IMG/VR virus record: IMGVR_UViG_3300025818_000094
Coordinates: 1 to 33,000 of that record
Reading direction: 5' to 3' (one strand)
DNA from: a virus
DNA: 33,000 nt
Shown here piece by piece: positions 26,965 through 33,000 of the stretch (position 1 is the first letter of the stretch; each line of letters opens with the position of its first letter). The notes under the pieces were generated by a model. It was not told the origin of the DNA. It was given only the letters and a program-made list of their open reading frames with translations, and did not search any database. The position numbers were made by a program, and so were the translations under genes.

Positions 26965-27786
26965 ATGCCATTAGGTGCAGCTAGATTTGCTTTAGGTGGA
27001 GGTGCTAAACCAGATTTAATGGTTGCAACTCTTATTGTTGCAGGTGGTGCAGGTGGTGGTTATGGTAATGACGCTGCTGGCGGTGGCGGTGCAGGAGGTT
27101 ATCGTACATTTTCAGAAACATTATTAGTTGGTGATACAAACTATACAACTTATGTTGGTGCAGCAGGTAGCGCAGGTGGCAACGGAAACAACACACATTT
27201 TAATGGCAATCAAACATCTTACGGTGGTGCAGGTCGTGCTAACTCAAATGGTAACGCAGGTGGTTCAGGTGGCGGTGCAGGTTGGCAAGGTCAAACTGGT
27301 GGTGCAGGTAATGTAGGTGGCTATTCTCCTGCTGAAGGTAAAAATGGTGGTAACGTTTATTACGCAGGAAGTGGCGGTGGAGGTGCTTCACAAGTTGGAG
27401 GTTTTAGTGGTACTTCAGGTGGTAATGGCGGTAATGGTTCACAATGGCTAGATGGGAATTACTACGCAGGCGGTGGCGGTGGTGGCGCTGACTACTATCG
27501 TTCAGGTAACAATGTTCAATCACAAGGTGGAATTGGTGGTGGTGGAAAAGGACAAGGTAATAATCAAGGGCAAGCAGGAACTGCTAACACAGGTGGCGGT
27601 GGTGGTGGCTCTCGTTCACATGTAGACAAAGCACATTTTCCTGGAGGTTCTGGAGTTGTAGGATTTAGGTATCCTAAACAATGGACTTTAAATGCTAACA
27701 CAGTAACTTTATCTGCTGAAACTGTAAGTGGTGATTATAAATTTTGCTATGTTACTGGTGGTAGCGGTTCAGTTTATTGGAATTAA
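26965..27786 (+). CDS. Glycine-rich tail adhesin
   Basis: A 273 aa protein with ATG 26965 and AGGAG upstream. A short N-terminal beta segment (PDLMVATLIVAGGAGGG) is followed by about 170 residues of interrupted poly-glycine (GGGGGGADYY, GGNGGNGS, GGIGGGGKGQG, GGGGGGSRS) and a closing GVVGFRYPKQW plus a beta C-terminus ending GSVYWN. Glycine-rich runs of this kind form stacked polyglycine-II helices in phage adhesins such as that at the fibre tip of S16; the loops between runs determine receptor choice. It is probably the receptor-binding tip protein here. Confidence 0.7.
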   Translation: MPLGAARFALGGGAKPDLMVATLIVAGGAGGGYGNDAAGGGGAGGYRTFSETLLVGDTNYTTYVGAAGSAGGNGNNTHFNGNQTSYGGAGRANSNGNAGGSGGGAGWQGQTGGAGNVGGYSPAEGKNGGNVYYAGSGGGGASQVGGFSGTSGGNGGNGSQWLDGNYYAGGGGGGADYYRSGNNVQSQGGIGGGGKGQGNNQGQAGTANTGGGGGGSRSHVDKAHFPGGSGVVGFRYPKQWTLNANTVTLSAETVSGDYKFCYVTGGSGSVYWN

Positions 27787-27787
27787 A

Positions 27788-28207
27788 ATGGCACATTATG
27801 CATTTATAGATGAAAACAACATAGTTACACAAGTAATTGTAGGTAACGATGAAAATACATCTGTACCTGAAGGTTTTGATACATGGGAAAGTTATTACGA
27901 AAGTTTAGATTGGCATACAGGAACTTGTATTAGAACATCTTACAACACATATAAAAACACACACTTAAATGGTGGAACACCTTTTCGTGGTAATTACGCA
28001 GGTTTAGGTTTTAAATACGATAGTGTTAATGATGTATTTTATGAACAACAACCTTATCCTAGTTGGACATTAGATACTTCTACTTGGACTTGGCAACCAC
28101 CAACTCCATATCCTACATTAACACAAGAACAATTAGAAGCAGATGAAGTAACATCATACGAGTGGAACGAAAATACTACAAATTGGGTGCAAAGAACTCC
28201 AAGTTAG
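27788..28207 (+). CDS. Tail-fibre-associated protein of a marine phage type
   Basis: A 139 aa protein with ATG 27788 directly after the adhesin stop and a weak GGA upstream; an in-frame start at 27728 would overlap the adhesin and is not preferred. It begins MAHYAFIDENNIVTQVIVGND and contains WHTGTCIRTSYNTYKNTHLNGG with GNYAGLGFKYD and a Trp/Pro-rich end (WTWQPPTPYP). Proteins with this beginning and the TSYNT-x-GGxP-RxNYAG pattern are common in cyanophages and other marine phages, usually next to fibre genes, with unknown function. The family recollection is not checked. Confidence 0.7.
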   Translation: MAHYAFIDENNIVTQVIVGNDENTSVPEGFDTWESYYESLDWHTGTCIRTSYNTYKNTHLNGGTPFRGNYAGLGFKYDSVNDVFYEQQPYPSWTLDTSTWTWQPPTPYPTLTQEQLEADEVTSYEWNENTTNWVQRTPS

Positions 28208-28212
28208 GTTAA

Positions 28213-28218
28213 TATACT
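28213..28218 (+). promoter_or_regulatory. Possible -10 box (TATACT) before the halogenase cluster
   Basis: The element lies in a 30-nt gap before 28238. A start near 28225 would keep the AAAGGAT ribosome site. No TG extension and no convincing -35. Confidence 0.3.
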
Positions 28219-28237
28219 ATTATAAATAAAGGATAGT

Positions 28238-28924
28238 ATGACAGATCTGTATTGGTTTTTATTACAAAAAGAAGACTTGCCTCCTCATCAATTATATAAT
28301 GATCCTTCAATACAAGATACATTTATTAATGTATGTCCACAAACTATTGCATTAGATAAAAGAACAGTTGTTATTACAATGCCATACGATTTAAAAATGC
28401 ATAGACAAGAAGATGGTTCTTATTATGCACAATCTAAACAAATAGTAGGAAAAAATTTGTGGGACGAAAGACCTGTTTTATCTATTGATACAGATACAAA
28501 AATAAAAGGTTATGAAGAATATTCTATATGTCATATAAAAGTTCCTTATGTTTTTATGACAGACAATAAAGATTTAACTTATTACTGGACTGGACCTAAA
28601 AGTAATACTGAACATAATATTAAAGGTGTAATGTTTGCAGAAGGAATGTTGTATCCAGGACAATATGCTAGAAGTTTAGATATGGCATTTATAATTCCAC
28701 ACGACAGACAAGTTGTATTTAAAAAAGGAGAACCATTGGGTTATTTATATTTTAGTGATGAAATAAACCTTAAAGAAATATTGCCTAATGAAGCAGTATT
28801 AAACTATATTAATTCTATATACGGTATTACAAGCTACGTTAAAGGTGTAAATAAAATTTTTAAAAGGGCAAAAAATAGATATCCGTACAAAGAGTTAGAG
28901 AAATGTGAGGTAGTAAATGTTTAA
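28238..28924 (+). CDS. Halogenase-companion protein A (DUF6065-like)
   Basis: A 228 aa protein with ATG 28238 and AAAGGAT upstream. It begins MTDLYWFLLQKEDLPPHQ. A CPQTIALDKRTVVITMPYDLKM segment and a KKGEPLGYLYFSDE segment correspond in order to CPSFTDIFYNGYVIPAHCDMYF and KQGEPLCYYVPFKRE in the gene at 30052, so the two appear to be distant paralogues with a beta-sandwich or cupin-like pattern. Such proteins occur beside halogenases in marine phages; I recall the label DUF6065 but am not certain of it. The function is unknown; substrate binding or carrier presentation for the halogenase is a guess. It overlaps the next gene by 8 nt. Confidence 0.7.
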   Translation: MTDLYWFLLQKEDLPPHQLYNDPSIQDTFINVCPQTIALDKRTVVITMPYDLKMHRQEDGSYYAQSKQIVGKNLWDERPVLSIDTDTKIKGYEEYSICHIKVPYVFMTDNKDLTYYWTGPKSNTEHNIKGVMFAEGMLYPGQYARSLDMAFIIPHDRQVVFKKGEPLGYLYFSDEINLKEILPNEAVLNYINSIYGITSYVKGVNKIFKRAKNRYPYKELEKCEVVNV

Positions 28925-30059
28925 ATTAGCAGTTATAGGGAAAGGTACAGCAGGATCATTATCATATAATCACTTTGCACATTACACAGATTGGGAAGTA
29001 GAATGTTATTACGATACATTATCACAAGAACAATCAGTAGGTGAAGGAACAACTGTTACGTTACCTAGAACTTTACATTACACATTAGGTTTTGAGTTTT
29101 ATCAAATGAAAAAATTTAATGGTAACTACAAAAACGGAATACATTATATTGATTGGGTAGATGAAAACTACATGCACACATTTCCTGCACCAGACATATC
29201 AATGCACTTTAGTGCTGTTGATTTACAAAGATACATAGCAGAAAAAAATAAAAACAGAGTTAAATTTAAAGATATTAAAGTTAATAATGTATATGACATA
29301 GACGCAGATTATATTATTGATTGTTCTGGAACACCAAACAAATTTGATGATTTTCAATTTGCTAAGTACATACCTGTAAATACTGCTTATGTTAGACAGT
29401 GTAATTGGAATTTTCCTAAATATGATTACACTATTTGCATTGCAGCAGAGTGGGGTTGGATATTTGGAATACCATTATCAAACAGAATGTCATGGGGTTA
29501 TATGTACAATCAACAGATTACAGATCATAATGTTGCTAAAGAACAATTACTTGAAGTTATTGATAACTATGGTATGAAACCTACAGATCAAGAAAACAGA
29601 TTAGACTTTAATAATTATTACCGCAAAGAAAACTTTTTTGACAAAATTGCATACAATGGTAATGCTTCTTTCTTTTTAGAACCTATGGAAGCTACATCAT
29701 TAACTACTGTAGATAATATTAATAGAAAAATATATGACGCAATAGTTAACAAAGAGAGTATTGGAGAACATAACGAGTGGTATACAAGAACATTTAAAGA
29801 GCTACAAGATATTATTGTTATGCACTATTTAGGTGCAAGTAAATATGACAATGAATTTTGGACGTACGCTAAAAAATTAGCAACAGAATGTTTATCTGAT
29901 AATGACTTAACTAGAAAACAATATACAGAAATATTAGATAATATAAATAATATTGGGTTTGATCTTGTGTATGATTATGGCGTTTGGCGTATGCACAGCT
30001 TTAATCAAAATATAAATTCATTAGGCATATTAAAAAAATTAAAGGAGTTAAATGTTTAA
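28917..30059 (+). CDS. Flavin-dependent tryptophan-halogenase-like enzyme
   Basis: A 380 aa flavoprotein. GxGxxG FAD-binding motif at 8-13 (GKGTAG), SVGEGT at 40-45, and the catalytic Lys of the family conserved in GNYKNGIHYIDW (K72, aligning with PrnA K79). W-x-W-x-I-P appears as W181-I-F-G-I-P186 (second Trp replaced by Phe). The catalytic Glu lies in FLEPMEATSL (E258, aligning with PrnA E346). All key chemistry is therefore present, though the protein is shorter than bacterial enzymes (about 510-540 aa). Established family chemistry is FADH2- and O2-dependent halide oxidation and transfer to an electron-rich ring; the substrate here is unknown. No flavin reductase is encoded nearby. It overlaps both neighbours by 8 nt, forming one translational unit. 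Confidence 0.85.
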   Translation: MFKLAVIGKGTAGSLSYNHFAHYTDWEVECYYDTLSQEQSVGEGTTVTLPRTLHYTLGFEFYQMKKFNGNYKNGIHYIDWVDENYMHTFPAPDISMHFSAVDLQRYIAEKNKNRVKFKDIKVNNVYDIDADYIIDCSGTPNKFDDFQFAKYIPVNTAYVRQCNWNFPKYDYTICIAAEWGWIFGIPLSNRMSWGYMYNQQITDHNVAKEQLLEVIDNYGMKPTDQENRLDFNNYYRKENFFDKIAYNGNASFFLEPMEATSLTTVDNINRKIYDAIVNKESIGEHNEWYTRTFKELQDIIVMHYLGASKYDNEFWTYAKKLATECLSDNDLTRKQYTEILDNINNIGFDLVYDYGVWRMHSFNQNINSLGILKKLKELNV

Positions 30060-30762
30060 GAAAAAAAATAAACCAACATTAAAATTTAGCACACCGTTTG
30101 TAGGGTTGGAAAACATAGATAGTTGCAGACCACAACCTGCTAAAAATTTTATTCCTAAATGGTATACAGATATGCCACCTACGCCACATGATGAACACTA
30201 TACAAAATTAATTCCGCAAACTAAAACAATAAAGTTATGTCCTAGTTTTACAGATATTTTTTATAACGGATATGTTATACCTGCACATTGTGATATGTAT
30301 TTTAGGTGGGAGGAAGGTGGCGAATGGGAATGGGCTACATCATTTGAGGAGTATGAAATACAATTACATCACGATAAACAAATGAAAGATTACGTTCCTA
30401 GTAGTGCAAACATACAAAAAGTATTTAAAATTATATCGGCATGGCGTATGATGACACCACCTGGATATAGTGTGTATCAAGTTCCATTACTTTACCATTA
30501 CAATCCAGATTGGTATATACCTTATGGCGTTATACATACAGATAAACATCATATATTAAATCAACAATTAGTTATTACTGCTGATAAAAAGAAACAAATT
30601 ATGATAAAACAAGGTGAACCATTATGTTATTATGTGCCATTTAAAAGAGAAGAATTTGATTTAGAAATAGAAACTTGGTCGCAAGAATGGGAAGATAAAT
30701 GCAGAGAAAATTTGTTTCGTGTACACTCAAAATTTAAAGGTGGTTACTTAAAAAATATATGA
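30052..30762 (+). CDS. Halogenase-companion protein B (DUF6065-like)
   Basis: A 236 aa protein with ATG 30052, AAGGAG 6 nt upstream, and an 8-nt overlap with the halogenase gene. It begins MFKKKNKPTLKFSTPF and has a basic N-terminus, KLCPSFTDIFYNGYVIP, an aromatic W-rich centre (WEEGGEWEWATSFEEYE), a PPGYSVYQVPLLYHYNPDWYIPYG segment and KQGEPLCYYVPFKREEF near the end. It is related by pattern to the 228 aa protein on the other side of the halogenase. The function is unknown; co-translation with the halogenase argues for a joint role. Confidence 0.72.
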   Translation: MFKKKNKPTLKFSTPFVGLENIDSCRPQPAKNFIPKWYTDMPPTPHDEHYTKLIPQTKTIKLCPSFTDIFYNGYVIPAHCDMYFRWEEGGEWEWATSFEEYEIQLHHDKQMKDYVPSSANIQKVFKIISAWRMMTPPGYSVYQVPLLYHYNPDWYIPYGVIHTDKHHILNQQLVITADKKKQIMIKQGEPLCYYVPFKREEFDLEIETWSQEWEDKCRENLFRVHSKFKGGYLKNI

Positions 30763-30768
30763 TATAAT
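30760..30768 (+). promoter_or_regulatory. Perfect extended -10 (TGATATAAT) placed for leaderless transcription
   Basis: TGA-TATAAT overlaps the stop of the upstream gene and ends 7 nt before the ATG at 30776, so transcription would start at or next to the first codon. This is the layout of leaderless genes, which are frequent in actinobacteria. It is the best promoter motif in the window. Confidence 0.5.
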
Positions 30769-30775
30769 CCTGCTT

Positions 30776-30919
30776 ATGGATTTTATAATTGGGTTTCTAA
30801 TAGGGTATTTTTTAAAAGAAATTAGTTCTTATCTTAAAAGATTAGCTACACCTACTCAAAAAGACTGGGATAAAGAATGGGATTGGATTACACCGATCCA
30901 GGAAGATGATCTTCAATAA
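30776..30919 (+). CDS. Small N-terminal membrane-anchored protein of the lysis cassette
   Basis: A 47-codon frame: an N-terminal hydrophobic helix (FIIGFLIGYFL), a basic patch (KEISSYLKRL) and an acidic, Trp-rich C-terminus (DWDKEWDWITPIQEDD). The start ATG is 7 nt after a perfect extended -10; the stop overlaps the next ATG (TAATG), so the frame is tied to the holin-like genes. Similar tiny anchored proteins serve as holin partners or spanin-like factors, but nothing here proves a role. Confidence 0.65.
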   Translation: MDFIIGFLIGYFLKEISSYLKRLATPTQKDWDKEWDWITPIQEDDLQ

Positions 30920-31104
30920 TGTCTAACGGTAACGGCTTCACAACTAAGGAATACTTGCAATTAATTAAAGAAGAAGTAGATATTGCTAATAAGCGCATTG
31001 ACGAACTCCATGAAAAAATAAATAAATCACCAACACGTCAGGAGATTTTAGGTTGGCTTGTTGCAATTACGAGCAGCGCAGCTTTCCTTAATAGTATAAT
31101 GTAA
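30919..31104 (+). CDS. XhlA-like holin accessory protein
   Basis: A 61 aa protein: a charged coiled coil (YLQLIKEEVDIANKRIDELH) followed by one C-terminal membrane helix (ILGWLVAITSSAAFL). This coiled coil plus tail-anchor plan is that of XhlA/haemolysin-type holin partners. It overlaps the preceding stop and lies three bases before the next gene, in a small lysis cassette. The family call is by architecture, not motif. Confidence 0.65.
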   Translation: MSNGNGFTTKEYLQLIKEEVDIANKRIDELHEKINKSPTRQEILGWLVAITSSAAFLNSIM

Positions 31105-31107
31105 CCT

Positions 31108-31380
31108 ATGCAAGGTTACTCTTTATATTGGAATATATCTAAACGCATGATTGCTGTATTTATAGCACAAGCATTAAGTGTTATAGGTGCAGGATCACTT
31201 GTAGGTATTGATGTTATACAATCATCATTACTTGCAGGTCTATTAGGTGTAGCTAATGTACTAGAAATACTTGCTAGAAAATATCTCAATGATGGCAAAC
31301 TTACAATCGAGGAAGTCAATCAAGCATTTGGTATTTTAGATAGCAAGACACATAATGATATGAATGGGAGAGAAATATAA
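31108..31380 (+). CDS. Holin-like protein with EF-hand-like tail
   Basis: A 90 aa protein with two hydrophobic segments (about 14-35 and 38-55: MIAVFIAQALSVIGAGSLVG, then SSLLAGLLGVANVLEILA) and a C-terminal NDGKLTIEEVNQAF, which has the DGxLT-x-EE pattern of an EF-hand-like loop. I recall this membrane domain plus DGKLTxEE tail from holins of actinobacteriophages, which supports an actinobacterial host. It should permeabilise the host membrane at lysis. It overlaps the Cys-rich micropeptide start (TAATG). No endolysin is present next to it in the window. Confidence 0.65.
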   Translation: MQGYSLYWNISKRMIAVFIAQALSVIGAGSLVGIDVIQSSLLAGLLGVANVLEILARKYLNDGKLTIEEVNQAFGILDSKTHNDMNGREI

Positions 31381-31424
31381 TGGCAGATCCATGCTGCGGT
31401 GGTGGTTGTTGCGGAACTAAGTAA
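31380..31424 (+). CDS. 14-residue cysteine-rich micropeptide
   Basis: ATG 31380 overlaps the holin stop (TAATG), with GGGAG about 11 nt upstream. The product is MADPCCGGGCCGTK with two vicinal Cys pairs around three glycines. The stop lies in the loop of a 7-bp hairpin, and the next gene's GTG starts 5 nt later. It could be a real metal- or thiol-binding peptide or a leader peptide whose translation opens the hairpin. Confidence 0.5.
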   Translation: MADPCCGGGCCGTK

Positions 31425-31430
31425 GTTCCG
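31412..31430 (+). promoter_or_regulatory. Hairpin overlapping micropeptide stop and next start codon
   Basis: CGGAACT (31412-31418) and AGTTCCG (31424-31430) form a perfect 7-bp stem with an AAGTA loop. The 3' arm includes the first G of the GTG at 31430. There is no following T run, so a terminator is unlikely; translational coupling is more plausible. Confidence 0.5.
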
Positions 31431-33000
31431 TGTTACACAAATTTAATACACTTGTTCGCTTATGTATTGTTGCGTTCTTAATAATTCCTTTTCCTGTATT
31501 GGCAAATCACGTACCTACACAAACACCATACGATATATCTATTGCTTGTGATAGTGATGGAGACAAAACTAAAGGTGACATAACTGTTACATGGCAAGAG
31601 AGTGATGGTTTTGAAGATAGTCCACCTGAACGATACGCTATAGCATTTAGTAATGATAACTTTGTAGAAACTAATTATGCAGTAGCTAACAGTACTGGTT
31701 GGGAAGAAGCATTGTCTTATAAGAGTTATGTTTTTACTGCTAGTTATAGAGAAAATATATTTGGTACAACAGCAGATACATTTTATGCAAAAGTTAGAGC
31801 AGACAATGACACAGACGCTAGTTATTCTGAATGGACAAGTGTTGTAAGCATTGATTGTGATTATGGTTCTACCACAACTACTACAACAACCACAACTACT
31901 ACTACAACTTTGCCACCTCCACCACCTCCACCACCACCTCCACCACCTGAACCAGAAAAGGTTGAGGTCGTAATGGAAGATGGTTCTAAAGCAGAATATG
32001 AAACTTATGAAGTAGAAGATGGCACAGTAGATCGTGATAATCAGCGTAAAGCTAATGAAGAAGCGTATGGTTGTTACATGACAGACGCACAAATAGAACG
32101 TGGTGATTGTGACATACCTAAAGAAGAAGAAGTAGTAGAAGAAAAAGAAGAAGAAGTTATAATAAAAGAAGATGAAAAAGAACAACCAGATACCAAAGAA
32201 ATCATTTCTGATGATGATGTTGTGGTACCTGAAGTGGTCGTTGAAGATAAAGATGAGGATCCTATTGATGAACCTAAAGAGGAAGTTATAGAAGATGAGT
32301 TGGATCAAGAGATACCAGGAGATGACGACATCAGAGAAGAGGGAGTTCAAGAGGAAGATGACAAAGACCAGGATAATAAAGAAGAAGAAATAAAAGAGGA
32401 GGAAGAAGTTGAAGAGACAAAAGAGATCATACTCGAACCAGAAGAAGAGACAGAAAAATTTGAAGGGCAAACTGTACAAGATGTTGTAGAAGACATAAAG
32501 GAAGTAGAGGTAGAAGAACTTGAAACAGAGCAAGTTATCGAAGTACTTACTGAAGTTGCTGATGTCGGAGTGGAGAATCTTACAGAAGTTAGCGAAGATG
32601 TACTTGAAGTTGTAAGTCAGGTAGTAGAACAATCTATACAAAAAGCAGAAGAATTAACTGAAGAGCAAGTAGAAGTAGTTGCAACTGTACTTAATTTAGA
32701 AGATAAGAATGACGTAAAGATTATAGCTGAAGCTGTAAAAAATGACGAAGCAGTGGCAGAAGCTGTTGAAGAATATGTAAAACGTGCAGTAGAAAACAAC
32801 GATGTAGAAGATTACACACTTGCTGATGTTGTGACAGAGATACAAACTGAACAATTCCTTGCAGATCCTATTGGTGCATTTACTGATATAAATATACAAG
32901 AGATAGATCTAGGTGCTATTGGTAACGATATGACTAACGATCAAAAAGAAAAAGCACAAGAGGTTGTAGTACCAGTTATCATAGCTTCGCAAATTGTGGC
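31430..33000 (+). CDS. Secreted Thr/Pro-rich acidic surface protein (3' end outside window)
   Basis: The frame opens at GTG 31430 and stays open to the window end (523 codons seen). Signal peptide: MLHKFNTLVRLC, hydrophobic core IVAFLIIPFPVLA, cleavage after A25 (VLA-N). Residues about 26-146 form a beta domain like a fibronectin type III module, with DISIACDSDG, ITVTWQESDG and FYAKVRADND and a closing VSIDC. Then 13 Thr (148-160), Leu, 12 Pro (162-173), a Glu/Asp-rich stretch (about 220-345), and helical segments (VEVVATVLN, AVAEAVEEYVKRAV) ending VVVPVIIASQIV. Thr-run plus Pro-run linkers are typical of actinobacterial cell-wall proteins. It may act at the host envelope (lysis, exclusion) or be a virion part; the role is unknown. 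Confidence 0.75.
   Translation, partial: MLHKFNTLVRLCIVAFLIIPFPVLANHVPTQTPYDISIACDSDGDKTKGDITVTWQESDGFEDSPPERYAIAFSNDNFVETNYAVANSTGWEEALSYKSYVFTASYRENIFGTTADTFYAKVRADNDTDASYSEWTSVVSIDCDYGSTTTTTTTTTTTTTLPPPPPPPPPPPPEPEKVEVVMEDGSKAEYETYEVEDGTVDRDNQRKANEEAYGCYMTDAQIERGDCDIPKEEEVVEEKEEEVIIKEDEKEQPDTKEIISDDDVVVPEVVVEDKDEDPIDEPKEEVIEDELDQEIPGDDDIREEGVQEEDDKDQDNKEEEIKEEEEVEETKEIILEPEEETEKFEGQTVQDVVEDIKEVEVEELETEQVIEVLTEVADVGVENLTEVSEDVLEVVSQVVEQSIQKAEELTEEQVEVVATVLNLEDKNDVKIIAEAVKNDEAVAEAVEEYVKRAVENNDVEDYTLADVVTEIQTEQFLADPIGAFTDINIQEIDLGAIGNDMTNDQKEKAQEVVVPVIIASQIV

Noticed and set aside
27128-27316. Val/Gln-rich alternative frame within the glycine-rich adhesin
   Set aside because: A by-product of GGT/GCA repeats read in another frame.
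31478-32641. Long minus-strand open frame (387 codons)
   Set aside because: It encodes Phe/Tyr/Ile/Cys-rich low-complexity sequence, the mirror of the Glu/Lys- and Thr/Pro-rich + strand gene that has a proper signal peptide. It is a shadow frame.
1-33000. Avoidance of GGCC and CCGG
   Set aside because: I noticed neither, but GC-rich 4-mers are expected to be rare in this codon usage and the scan was less strict than for GATGC, so I do not claim selection.
1-33000. CRISPR arrays, insertion sequences, attachment sites
   Set aside because: No spaced direct repeats, transposase or integrase, and no tRNA-like attachment core were found.

Overview
This window is a single-strand (+), almost gap-free structural and lysis module of a tailed bacteriophage. 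Terminase, portal, scaffold and capsid are followed by a one-piece adaptor, a long beta-propeller-like tail protein and fibres. There is no sign of a siphovirus tail-tube/tape-measure set, so a short-tailed (podovirus-like) virion is the best fit. The DNA is clearly AT-rich. The gene content (glycine-rich adhesin, a flavin-dependent halogenase with flanking paralogues, very large internal proteins) resembles uncultured marine phages. The host may be a low-GC marine actinobacterium. This is an inference from the small holin ending in a DGKLTIEEV-type motif, a leaderless-looking promoter, and a secreted Thr/Pro-rich protein of actinobacterial flavour. No integrase, repressor, tRNA, CRISPR array or insertion sequence is visible.

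Layout. 1-4208: large terminase with an N-terminal helix-turn-helix (probably begun upstream of the window), portal, and two small proteins. 4208-20043: a 15.8 kb block of huge virion proteins (1794, 599 and 1736 aa), a lytic transglycosylase-like enzyme, and 417 and 439 aa helical or disordered proteins. These are probably the internal/ejection proteins. The 1736 aa protein carries a Nudix hydrolase domain and an ADP-ribosyltransferase-like domain in one chain. 20044-20293: the only sizeable noncoding gap, with an extended -10 promoter and several hairpins ahead of the scaffold and major capsid genes. 21836-21876: a strong hairpin terminator after the capsid gene. 21895-25180: a small structural protein, tail adaptor and beta-propeller nozzle. 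25206-28207: tail fibre and adhesin genes, two of which share a duplicated C-terminal module. 28238-30762: a tryptophan-halogenase-like enzyme between two related companion proteins, joined by identical 8-nt overlaps. 30776-31424: lysis-type small membrane proteins and a 14-codon Cys-rich micropeptide. 31430-end: a secreted, Thr/Pro- and acid-rich protein running off the window.

How it works together. Terminase and portal package DNA into a capsid built from scaffold and capsid protein. The large internal proteins, with peptidoglycan-cleaving, ADP-ribosyl-transferring and nucleotide-hydrolysing domains, are placed to be ejected into the host at infection. Adaptor, nozzle and fibres make the short tail, and the late small membrane proteins favour lysis. 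The most striking global signal is the complete absence, by reading, of the 5-mer GATGC/GCATC over 33 kb, with synonymous codons chosen around it. This suggests evasion of a host restriction system.
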